Shown: in pieces, positions 1-5,327 of the stretch | Position numbering within the stretch: the stretch's first letter is position 1 | Layout: each line of letters opens with the position of its first letter | Source: Anaerolineaceae bacterium | Lineage (GTDB): Bacteria > Chloroflexota > Anaerolineae > Anaerolineales > Anaerolineaceae | Assembly (NCBI GenBank): GCA_003542325.1 | Contig: DPKV01000163.1 | Span: 1-5,833, forward strand | DNA: 5,833 nucleotides | Direction of reading: 5' to 3' | Made by a program: the position numbers and the translations under genes | The notes under the pieces: generated by a model | The model's database searches: none | What the model saw: only the letters and a program-made list of their open reading frames with translations | Told to the model about the DNA's origin: nothing

Positions 1-1716
1 GGTGACGGCGGGGGTGGGCCGACCCGGGACCATTTGGAATATATCCGGCGGGAAGGTGACCTGGAGGGGGTGCCGAAATTCCGGATGGCCGCGCCGATCG
101 ACTTTTTCAGGGAACAGGAAGCACGAGGCTGGCCGCAGGTTCGCTATACAGGGGAACTTTATTTCCAGGCCCACCGCGGGACCTATACTTCACAAGCCCG
201 GACGAAAGCCCTCAACCAACGCAGTGAGTTTGCGCTGCGGGAAGCAGAATTGTGGGGGGCGACAGCGGGAATATTGAAGGATTTCGAGTTCCCCATTGCA
301 GACTGGGATGCTGCCTGGAAGACCCTGCTCTTGAACCAGTTCCATGACATCCTGCCGGGCTCCTCCATTCACCGGGTCTATGAAGAAGCTGAAGCACAGC
401 TTGCCGGTGTGATCGATACGGCGGATGCCGTCGCCGCTGATGCCCGCCGGCAGTTGGTTGACAAACCGGAAGGCCTGACCGTTTTCAATTCCCTTTCATG
501 GGATCGGCGGGAGGTGATTGAACTTCCGGAAGGCATGGCAGGGTTGCTGGACAACCGGGGAGAGTGCGTTCCGGTACAGGTTACGGACGGCAGGAAATAC
601 GCCGAAATTGACGTTCCACCGTGCGGCTGGGCCGAATATTTACCCGCCAAACCTAAAAATGATGGAAATACTATTCATGCGGAAGGAAAAACGCTCGAAA
701 ACGACTTTTTCCGAATTGAATTCAACGAATTCGGAGAAATTACGAGTCTTTTCGATAAATTCGAGGAACGGGAACTGGCTGCAGGGCCATGCAACCGGAT
801 GCGGATGTATCAGGATATCCCCAGCGCGTTTGACGCCTGGGATGTGGATAGCATGTATAAACTTAAGCCTGTTGCGTTGGAGGAAAAAGCTGAGATCACA
901 GTATTGGCCGCCGGGCCGTTGTTCGGGCAGTTGGAAATCCGCCGCAGATTGAATCACTCCGAGACGGTGCAGAGGGTGACCCTCCGGCGGGATTCCCGCA
1001 GAGTGGATTTTCAGACTGAGATTGATTGGCAGGAGCGCCATAAGTTATTGAAGGTGAGCTTCCCGGTGGATTATCACGTTCGGGATGCCCTGCATGAAAT
1101 CCAATTCGGGTATTTGCCGCGCCCGACGCACCGGTCACAGCAGTTCGATCAGGACCGGTTTGAGGTCTGCAATCAGAAATGGACGGCTCTCGCTGAACCG
1201 GGCCGCGGTTTTGCCGTGCTGAACGACTGCAAGTATGGGGTGGATGTGCTGGATGATACCATCAGCCTGACTTTGCTGAAATCCGCCCTCGCGCCGGATA
1301 TGACTGCTGACAGGGGCAAGCAGGTCTTCACGTACGCGTTCACCTTCTGGAATACGCCGTTCATCGAATCCGATCTGGTACGGCAGGGGTATGAATTGAA
1401 CGTCCCCGTTCACGTCCAGGAAGGCGGGTGCGGCACCCGGTCCTTGTTCAGCCTTGACAAGGCCAATATCATCCTGGAAACGGTCAAGCCTCCTGAGGAC
1501 GGACGCAAAGGGGGCCTGGTAGTGCGGCTCTATGAGGCGCTGGGGACCGGGACACGAGCGACGCTTTACACCAGCCTTCCGGTTCGGTTTGCGTACCAGA
1601 CGGATATGCTGGAAAAGGTCCAGGCGGGGATTGAATTGGTGGAGGGAAAGCTGATTTTGGACTTCCGGCCTTTTGAGATCAAGACGCTGCGGTTGTGTGT
1701 GAACGAGGAAAGTTAA
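1..1716 (+). CDS. GH38 alpha-mannosidase, C-terminal 571 residues (5' end outside window)
   Basis: Glycoside hydrolase family 38 enzyme, a retaining zinc-dependent alpha-mannosidase. The reading frame is open from base 1 and starts with GDGGGGPT, a family motif near the end of the catalytic domain, so the gene begins upstream; the TTG at 34 is an internal Leu. In visible numbering, GELYF then HRGTYT lie at 51-63. The motif LLLNQFHDILPGSS follows, with H115 and D116 matching the HD pair that supplies a zinc ligand and a substrate contact in this family. A helical middle domain runs to about 150, and the beta-rich C-terminal domain follows (LTVFNSLSW near 159; FWNTPFIESDL near 449). The missing N-terminal part should carry the H-x-D zinc ligands and the nucleophile Asp. 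The QFHD..PGS form resembles the cytosolic MAN2C1/Ams1-like and bacterial branch. No signal peptide can be judged. Likely role: trimming or catabolism of alpha-mannosides. Family call is secure; exact substrate unknown. Confidence 0.95.
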   Translation, partial: GDGGGGPTRDHLEYIRREGDLEGVPKFRMAAPIDFFREQEARGWPQVRYTGELYFQAHRGTYTSQARTKALNQRSEFALREAELWGATAGILKDFEFPIADWDAAWKTLLLNQFHDILPGSSIHRVYEEAEAQLAGVIDTADAVAADARRQLVDKPEGLTVFNSLSWDRREVIELPEGMAGLLDNRGECVPVQVTDGRKYAEIDVPPCGWAEYLPAKPKNDGNTIHAEGKTLENDFFRIEFNEFGEITSLFDKFEERELAAGPCNRMRMYQDIPSAFDAWDVDSMYKLKPVALEEKAEITVLAAGPLFGQLEIRRRLNHSETVQRVTLRRDSRRVDFQTEIDWQERHKLLKVSFPVDYHVRDALHEIQFGYLPRPTHRSQQFDQDRFEVCNQKWTALAEPGRGFAVLNDCKYGVDVLDDTISLTLLKSALAPDMTADRGKQVFTYAFTFWNTPFIESDLVRQGYELNVPVHVQEGGCGTRSLFSLDKANIILETVKPPEDGRKGGLVVRLYEALGTGTRATLYTSLPVRFAYQTDMLEKVQAGIELVEGKLILDFRPFEIKTLRLCVNEES

Positions 1717-1805
1717 TTGGTAGTTGTGAGTAAGCTCCAGTTAAGTAAAACATTTCTTGGGTAGATATTACTCGTCACAGTTCCGAGGAAAACAGGTTCC
1801 AATTA

Positions 1806-1834
1806 TTGATTTGGTGTGACAGTTGTTCGATAAT
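1806..1834 (+). promoter_or_regulatory. possible sigma70-like promoter in the convergent gap
   Basis: TTGATT at 1806-1811 and GATAAT at 1829-1834 are separated by exactly 17 bp and match the -35 and -10 consensus at 4/6 and 5/6. The predicted start is near 1841. No coding region follows before the hairpin at 1860-1892, so if active it would make only a short RNA. In an AT-rich gap this can arise by chance, so confidence is low. Confidence 0.25.
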
Positions 1835-1859
1835 TATCAAAGTAAATACGTTCTTAAGG

Positions 1860-1892
1860 GGCGGACTATCTCCCTCCGGGTGACAGTCCGCC
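1860..1892 (+). terminator. hairpin, likely terminator of the mannosidase gene
   Basis: A perfect 8-bp GC-rich stem (GGCGGACT at 1860-1867 pairing with AGTCCGCC at 1885-1892) has a 17-nt loop and is followed on the plus strand by an AT-rich tail (GTTATTATCTT, then a T5 run at 1911-1915). The U-tract is interrupted, so it is weaker than the opposing terminator. It lies 143 nt past the mannosidase stop codon and is the only plus-strand candidate in the gap. Confidence 0.6.
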
Positions 1893-1915
1893 GTTATTAT
1901 CTTAAAATTATTTTT

Positions 1916-1950
1916 AAAAAAATACCTTTGGTGGAGTTGACCAAAGGTAT
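1916..1950 (-). terminator. strong factor-independent terminator of the ferredoxin/DUF438 operon
   Basis: A perfect 11-bp stem (1922-1932 pairing with 1940-1950) closes a 7-nt loop. Read on the minus strand it runs directly into seven T residues (the A-run at 1916-1922 on the plus strand). It sits 31 nt past the TGA stop of the DUF438 gene. Stem, loop and U-tract all fit a textbook intrinsic terminator for leftward transcription. Confidence 0.88.
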
Positions 1951-1981
1951 ATAGGGTTCTTAAAATGTGATTGTCATCTGG

Positions 1982-3220
1982 TCAATCGACGTAGCCGGGA
2001 GCATCGTCGAGCAAGCGTTTTTCACCTTCCAGGCTGCGCAGATGTGATATCTCTTGTGAAACCTCAATGCAGCCCTTGTATTCCCCTGCTGCGTTGCGGA
2101 GGGCAAAGTAGCGGATATGGATGAAAGCCTCGCCCATTTGGATCCAGAATTCAGCGACATCCCGTTTCCCGGAGCGGAAGTCTTCGAGGATGATTTGTAC
2201 TTTATGGACGCTTTGCGGCGGGTGACACTTGGTCACAGCCCGGCCGATGATGGCCGCAGAGCGATCAAAAATGCGGTGTTGGCCCTGTGTGAAATACCGT
2301 ACCTCATCGTTTTCATCCACATAGGTCACATCCACCGGCAGGTGCGTGAGCATCAGGTTGATTTGTTCCTGCGTCAAAGCGCCGATGTCCAGCGATAATA
2401 ATCCATTACCCTCCATTGTTCCGTTCTCCTTTTGTGTTGGTTGACTTTGATTTTGGTTTTCCTCTTGAGAAATTTCGGTGGGTTGGGGTGCCCCATTAAA
2501 ATACCCGATCCCTTCTTCCTGGGACTGGATTTCAGCCCATTCTGCCTCAGTAAGCCGGACGAGTGATTCCGGGAAGAGGATTTTCTCTTCCTTATAGACC
2601 ATCTCCTGAATGTTTTTCGCCAGGGTCTTGAACTGTCCCTGTGCAACCTGTGGGTCCGATTCATCATCGGCCAGGGCTTGCCTGAACTGCCGGATCTGGC
2701 CCCGGATCTCATTATGGACGCCCCACGTGACTGTCGAGGGACCCTCAAAGCCTTTCTTCTCCATGTACGGAAACAGCAGGTTCTCTTTACGTGAGTAATG
2801 CTTTTCAATGGTCTTCAGGTTTTCTGTCTGTGCCTGTAGGCTGGCGCGGGCGGTTGAGTTCCCGGTCATCCAGAGGTTGAAAGTGTCCGCCATGGACTCC
2901 AGAAGTCGCAGGGTGACCTCATTTTCCATCCGGAAAGTGAAGACAGGGTGGCCCGGCAGGGATTCGGGTGCGGGTTCTTCGTCAAGGGATTCTTTAAAGA
3001 CGGCGACGTGCAAATCGCACAAACGCTGGATTTCTGAAACGGCGATCCCTTCACCGATCATGGCGCGTTCCGCGTCCGCAATTTCACCTGCAGTCGCCCC
3101 GCGGATGGCGTCCCCAAACTTTTCTTGCAGCGATTCAACCGATTCGCCGGCATGCAGCCTTTGAATGACTTCTTTCAAGGCTTCCTTCCGGCGGCTGACG
3201 TTATTAATAAATTCACTCAT
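1982..3220 (-). CDS. DUF438 / hemerythrin HHE / PAS domain protein
   Basis: A 412-residue soluble three-domain protein. The N-terminal helical DUF438 domain spans about 4-75 (C68 and H71 in LCDLH). A hemerythrin-like HHE domain spans about 88-220: GHPVFTF with H91, KHYSRKENLLFP with H141 and E146, WGVHNEIR with H169, and YKEEKILFP with E211/E212. These His and Glu residues are the candidate diiron ligands. A Q/N/E-rich linker (242-268) leads to a PAS domain of the PAS_10 type (about 282-392) that contains KCHPPQS (C332, H333) and ends in LEGEKRLL. No kinase, cyclase, methyl-accepting or DNA-binding domain is present. The ATG at 3220 is chosen because GGAGG lies 5 nt upstream and the DUF438 domain starts there; an in-frame extension to 3319 would overlap the ferredoxin gene. 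It is the second gene of the ferredoxin operon (31-bp gap). Family members are common in anaerobes and mostly uncharacterised; sensing O2, NO or redox is inferred. Confidence 0.93.
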   Translation of the reverse strand: MSEFINNVSRRKEALKEVIQRLHAGESVESLQEKFGDAIRGATAGEIADAERAMIGEGIAVSEIQRLCDLHVAVFKESLDEEPAPESLPGHPVFTFRMENEVTLRLLESMADTFNLWMTGNSTARASLQAQTENLKTIEKHYSRKENLLFPYMEKKGFEGPSTVTWGVHNEIRGQIRQFRQALADDESDPQVAQGQFKTLAKNIQEMVYKEEKILFPESLVRLTEAEWAEIQSQEEGIGYFNGAPQPTEISQEENQNQSQPTQKENGTMEGNGLLSLDIGALTQEQINLMLTHLPVDVTYVDENDEVRYFTQGQHRIFDRSAAIIGRAVTKCHPPQSVHKVQIILEDFRSGKRDVAEFWIQMGEAFIHIRYFALRNAAGEYKGCIEVSQEISHLRSLEGEKRLLDDAPGYVD

Positions 3221-3225
3221 GGATT

Positions 3226-3230
3226 CCTCC
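3226..3230 (-). promoter_or_regulatory. ribosome binding site of the DUF438 gene
   Basis: GGAGG on the minus strand, 5 nt before the ATG at 3220. It fixes this start against the longer in-frame possibility beginning at 3319. Confidence 0.85.
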
Positions 3231-3251
3231 GTTCCTGATACCCAATTAGGG

Positions 3252-3467
3252 TCAATTTTCCAAAGCCCAGCGAACTTTAATAGGAGCACGGATCGCACCG
3301 GTGGGGCAAAATCCTTCACATGCCGTACAATAGGTGCAGTTGACCGGCTGGATGAAAACCGGGCCTGCCTTTGTCATGGTCAGAGCCTGTTCAGGGCAAC
3401 CCGTCACACAAGCGCCGCAGCGGTCGCAGCGATCAAAATTGATTATGGGTAGCGCTTTTTGCGTCAT
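3252..3467 (-). CDS. small 2[4Fe-4S] ferredoxin
   Basis: A 71-residue bacterial-type ferredoxin. Two CxxCxxCxxxCP motifs are complete: C14, C17, C20, C24 and C44, C47, C50, C54. By the usual cross-ligation they bind two [4Fe-4S] clusters, making a low-potential cytosolic electron carrier or a small subunit of a redox partner. The C-terminal tail (APIKVRWALEN) is short. The ATG at 3467 is chosen because AGGAG lies 6 nt upstream; the frame stays open to 3500, but that extension would consume the ribosome binding site. It is the first gene of a two-gene operon with the DUF438-hemerythrin-PAS gene, and a Crp/Fnr-like operator and -10 element lie just upstream. Ferredoxins of this size are found beside hcp (frdX) in regulons of HcpR, a Crp/Fnr-family nitrosative-stress regulator. 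No hcp is in the window, so the symbol is not assigned. Confidence 0.93.
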   Translation of the reverse strand: MTQKALPIINFDRCDRCGACVTGCPEQALTMTKAGPVFIQPVNCTYCTACEGFCPTGAIRAPIKVRWALEN

Positions 3468-3473
3468 CTGATG

Positions 3474-3478
3474 CTCCT
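3474..3478 (-). promoter_or_regulatory. ribosome binding site of the ferredoxin gene
   Basis: AGGAG on the minus strand with a 6-nt spacer to the ATG at 3467. It supports the 71-residue start over the in-frame codons further upstream (to 3500). Confidence 0.85.
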
Positions 3479-3495
3479 GTCTGTAATATGTATAA

Positions 3496-3501
3496 ATCAT
3501 A
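3496..3501 (-). promoter_or_regulatory. -10 element of the ferredoxin/DUF438 operon
   Basis: TATGAT on the minus strand matches the sigma70 -10 consensus at 5/6. With the hexamer at -12 to -7, the transcription start is near 3489, giving a 22-nt leader that contains the AGGAG site. The hexamer 17 bp upstream (TATCAT at 3519-3524) is a poor -35, as expected if an activator bound at the adjacent palindrome recruits polymerase. TATACA at 3490-3495 is a weaker alternative. Confidence 0.6.
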
Positions 3502-3520
3502 TCAAATACATCTGAATAAT

Positions 3521-3540
3521 GATACGACTTAAGTCGGATC
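3521..3540 (-). promoter_or_regulatory. putative Crp/Fnr-family operator, centred at -41.5
   Basis: GATACGACTTAAGTCGGATC is a 20-bp near-palindrome: a perfect 12-bp core (3525-3536) plus flanking GAT/ATC arms, with one mismatched pair. Measured from its centre, each half-site has GA at positions 5 and 4, the spacing shared by CRP boxes (TGTGA-N6-TCACA) and FNR boxes (TTGAT-N4-ATCAA). The centre between 3530 and 3531 is exactly 41.5 bp upstream of the start site implied by the TATGAT -10. The nearest regulator gene, immediately upstream, is itself of the Crp/Fnr family. The palindrome is seen directly; the protein that binds it is inferred. Confidence 0.65.
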
Positions 3541-3578
3541 GAGCGACGATGAGTGCAATGGGAGGATGGCGGGAGGGT

Positions 3579-4280
3579 TTATTTAGGGTTGAGCGAGGCT
3601 TCCCGCACCAGACCGGAACGATCCAGCAGGACGAATTGTTGATGATCGCGGGAGATCAGTCCCTGGGTTTCAAAATCACGCAAGGTCCGGCCGACAACGT
3701 CCCGGACGGTCCCGATCTGGGCGGCGATTTCATCCTGAGTCCAGTCACAAATGCTGTTCGGTGAATCGGCCAGATCGATGAGGAAACGGGCCAGTCGTGT
3801 CCGAACGGACAATAGAGAAAGGTCCGCTGCCAGATCGGTCATGTGGCTGATCCGCATTGCAAAATGGCGGAGGAGCGCAGTGGAAAATTCGGGGCAGGAG
3901 GCCAGCAAGGAGTCAAAGTCTTTTGAATTTAGCGCTAAAACGGAAGCAGGCGTGAGCGCTTCCACCGAGGCCCGGTTGACGCGTTCCGGTATGAGCAATG
4001 AGATGATATTGATGGGTGCTCCCGTTGAGAGACGGCTTAAAACCTGAACTTTGCCATCTTGATTCGTCCGCAGGACCCTGAATGTCCCGGATTGAATGAA
4101 AAAACAGGCTTCCGCCGGGTCACCTTCGAGGACAAGGCTCTGGTAGGCAGGGATCCTGCGTTGAATCAGGAACCGGGAAAGCTGTTGGCGGCATTCCAGG
4201 GGGAGTGCGGATATCAGGGGGATTTGGGTGAGGTCTGAAATATTCAAGCGGTCATCCTTCAAACATGGGGCGATTAACAT
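3579..4280 (-). CDS. Crp/Fnr-family transcriptional regulator
   Basis: A 233-residue regulator with an N-terminal cyclic-nucleotide-binding-like beta barrel (about 20-130), a dimerisation helix (about 131-160) and a C-terminal winged helix (about 179-225). The recognition helix reads GTVRDVVGRTL, with R193, D194 and R198 aligning with R180, E181 and R185 of E. coli CRP. In the effector pocket, the phosphate-cassette GE of CRP is replaced by PINIIS near 89-94, so cAMP binding is doubtful. Five scattered Cys (6, 30, 59, 129, 178) do not form the FNR Fe-S pattern, so the signal is unknown; haem or another small ligand is possible. Start is uncertain: the ATG at 4280 has no ribosome binding site, whereas the TTG at 4247 has AAGGA 7 nt upstream and gives MNISDLTQIPL, a more usual N-terminus (222 residues). 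It lies 111 bp before the ferredoxin gene and probably controls it. Confidence 0.93.
   Translation of the reverse strand: MLIAPCLKDDRLNISDLTQIPLISALPLECRQQLSRFLIQRRIPAYQSLVLEGDPAEACFFIQSGTFRVLRTNQDGKVQVLSRLSTGAPINIISLLIPERVNRASVEALTPASVLALNSKDFDSLLASCPEFSTALLRHFAMRISHMTDLAADLSLLSVRTRLARFLIDLADSPNSICDWTQDEIAAQIGTVRDVVGRTLRDFETQGLISRDHQQFVLLDRSGLVREASLNPK
4255..4259 (-). promoter_or_regulatory. possible ribosome binding site for an internal TTG start of the regulator
   Basis: AAGGA on the minus strand, 7 nt before the TTG at 4247. The ATG at 4280 has no comparable site. If used, the regulator would be 222 residues long and the mRNA leader about 47 nt. Confidence 0.45.
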
Positions 4281-4283
4281 CAA
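4270..4283 (-). promoter_or_regulatory. FNR-box-like sequence at the start of the regulator gene
   Basis: TTGAT-GTTA-ATCGC on the minus strand matches the FNR consensus TTGAT-N4-ATCAA at 8 of 10 fixed positions. It would lie about +13 to +26 from the predicted start site, a place where binding would repress, as in negative autoregulation. It also overlaps the upstream ATG. The match is imperfect and this regulator need not share FNR specificity, so the call is tentative. Confidence 0.25.
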
Positions 4284-4301
4284 TGATGATGCATGATATC
4301 A

Positions 4302-4330
4302 ATCGTAGAATATTCAGGCCTAAATTTCAA
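4302..4330 (-). promoter_or_regulatory. sigma70-like promoter of the Crp/Fnr regulator
   Basis: On the minus strand TTGAAA (4325-4330) and TACGAT (4302-4307) are separated by 17 bp and match the -35 and -10 consensus at 5/6 and 4/6. The predicted start is near 4295. The spacer contains an imperfect palindrome centred on AGGCCT. The promoter lies in the 71-bp gap after the DUF1295 stop, where I see no convincing terminator, so the regulator may also be read through from upstream. Confidence 0.5.
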
Positions 4331-4351
4331 GCGTTTACCCCGAAGGAAGGG

Positions 4352-5221
4352 TTATTTGTGTTTTTTAGGGATGGGAAGGAGCATGCGTGTTTCCCGGCGA
4401 TAGGATGCGTAACCCGTTTTATACGTCGCGAGTCGCTTCTCAGCCAAAGGGATGCTGATGAACAGGAACAAACAGGTGTTGGCGAGCGCACCAAGCCCGA
4501 GATACCAGTATTCAGGATGGATGGACAGCAGCACCAGGTAAACGCCCCACCAAACGGTGATCTCGCCAAGATAATTGGGATGGCGGGAGTGCCGCCAGAC
4601 GCCTGTCCGCATCAACTGCGTCCGGTCCTGGGTTTGTTTTCTGAAGGATTGCATCTGGTAATCCGCGGTCAATTCCAAAAGTGCGCCGCCCAGGATGAAC
4701 AAGAGGCCTATCCCAACCCCGATATTCATCCCTCCCCCAAGCTTGAGGTAATAGAAGCCGGGCAGCAGGCAAGCGTACACGATCAGGGTTGGCATGACTT
4801 GAATACCGAATAAATTGACCAGGGGAAAGAACCGCCCGCTTTGTTGTTTGAGCTGGTCATAACGCCAATCCTGTTGATGTAACCCCGGAAAGGTGATCAT
4901 CCAGTTGATCGATAAACGGGTTCCCCAAAAAACGATGGACAGGACCAGCAGGATGGACCCGATTTCAGGTTTTCCCAGGAAAAGCAAAACAAGGGCAAGG
5001 ATGATGGGGGGTTGGACGCTCCAATAAGGATCGTAAACCGAAGCGTTATTGAGAATCAGGCTTGTCATCCAGATGAAGAAGGTGGCTGCCAAATCTGCGA
5101 TAAGTAATGAAAGCCAATAATCAGTTCGAAGCAAATTGAACACCCAAATGCCGATGATCGCTGCCAGGACGTAGCAAAGGGTGATGATTAAATAACTTTG
5201 AAGCCGGCTGGTGGGTTTCAT
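4352..5221 (-). CDS. DUF1295 integral membrane protein (steroid 5-alpha-reductase-like)
   Basis: A 289-residue polytopic membrane protein with about seven or eight hydrophobic segments (near 8-29, 36-57, 70-82, 87-105, 135-158, 167-185, 220-236 and 240-259) and a basic C-terminus (PIPKKHK). Motifs of DUF1295 are present in order: DPYWSV..P (64-71), QDWRYDQ (117-123), ELTADYQ (183-189), then GVWRHSRHPNYLGE (207-220) followed by WWG. The RHPNYxGE segment is shared with the C-terminal domain of steroid 5-alpha reductases and with isoprenylcysteine methyltransferases, where it helps bind the cofactor. A reductase or lipid-modifying role in the cytoplasmic membrane is therefore possible, but no bacterial substrate can be named. 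The ATG at 5221 has no clear Shine-Dalgarno site; no better internal start is visible. It is same-strand with its neighbours but separated by a hairpin upstream and a promoter downstream, so it may be its own unit. Confidence 0.92.
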   Translation of the reverse strand: MKPTSRLQSYLIITLCYVLAAIIGIWVFNLLRTDYWLSLLIADLAATFFIWMTSLILNNASVYDPYWSVQPPIILALVLLFLGKPEIGSILLVLSIVFWGTRLSINWMITFPGLHQQDWRYDQLKQQSGRFFPLVNLFGIQVMPTLIVYACLLPGFYYLKLGGGMNIGVGIGLLFILGGALLELTADYQMQSFRKQTQDRTQLMRTGVWRHSRHPNYLGEITVWWGVYLVLLSIHPEYWYLGLGALANTCLFLFISIPLAEKRLATYKTGYASYRRETRMLLPIPKKHK

Positions 5222-5230
5222 AGCTTGTCT

Positions 5231-5239
5231 ATTTTATCA
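5231..5239 (-). promoter_or_regulatory. extended -10 promoter of the DUF1295 gene
   Basis: TGATAAAAT on the minus strand fits an extended -10 (TGN followed by TAAAAT, 5/6). There is no good -35, which extended -10 promoters can do without. The hexamer ends 9 nt before the ATG, so the predicted start is within about 3 nt of it. That fits the missing ribosome binding site and suggests a leaderless or near-leaderless mRNA. Confidence 0.45.
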
Positions 5240-5279
5240 TTAAGTTTTGATCAATTCTTGAAAGCGATGGATGAACAAA

Positions 5280-5308
5280 TAACGGGCAGCGTTAATCGAT
5301 GCCCGTTA
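5280..5308 (-). terminator. hairpin after the DUF2804 gene, possible terminator
   Basis: A perfect 9-bp stem (TAACGGGCA at 5280-5288 pairing with TGCCCGTTA at 5300-5308) closes an 11-nt loop. On the minus strand it is followed by ATTTGTTC, only a modest U-tract. It lies 19 nt past the DUF2804 stop and upstream of the DUF1295 promoter, so a terminator separating the two units is the simplest reading. Confidence 0.55.
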
Positions 5309-5327
5309 ATGATCTTCAATTGTTATT

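Noticed and set aside
34..36. TTG as the start of the mannosidase
   Set aside because: The frame is open to base 1 and the upstream codons encode the conserved GDGGGGPT motif, so the gene is cut by the window edge.
640..1041. 133-codon open frame on the minus strand inside the mannosidase
   Set aside because: It is antisense to a clearly coding region with good family motifs and has no features of its own.
2374..2808. 144-codon open frame on the minus strand
   Set aside because: It overlaps the DUF438 gene in another frame; the Arg/Ser/Lys-rich translation is typical of an out-of-frame reading.
3221..3319. Longer N-terminus for the DUF438 protein starting at 3319
   Set aside because: It would overlap the end of the ferredoxin gene by 68 bp and ignore the strong GGAGG site before the ATG at 3220.
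3468..3500. Longer N-terminus for the ferredoxin starting at 3500
   Set aside because: It would run through the AGGAG site and the predicted transcription start region; the added residues (MIYTYYRQEHQ) are not ferredoxin-like.
3525..3536. The CGACTTAAGTCG palindrome as a terminator of the regulator gene
   Set aside because: It has no loop and no U-tract follows it, so an operator is more likely.
3559..3577. G-rich plus-strand run that could form a two-tier G-quadruplex
   Set aside because: The G-tracts are mostly pairs with mixed loops, giving low expected stability; the C-rich complement as a Rho site is an equally simple reading.
4265..4813. 182-codon open frame on the plus strand
   Set aside because: It lies antisense to the DUF1295 and regulator genes, has no recognisable domain or ribosome binding site, and its composition looks like a shadow of the opposite strand.
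5247..5254. TTGATCAA palindrome upstream of the DUF1295 gene as an FNR box
   Set aside because: It lacks the 4-nt spacer of FNR sites, and the flanking sequence gives no second half-site at the right distance.
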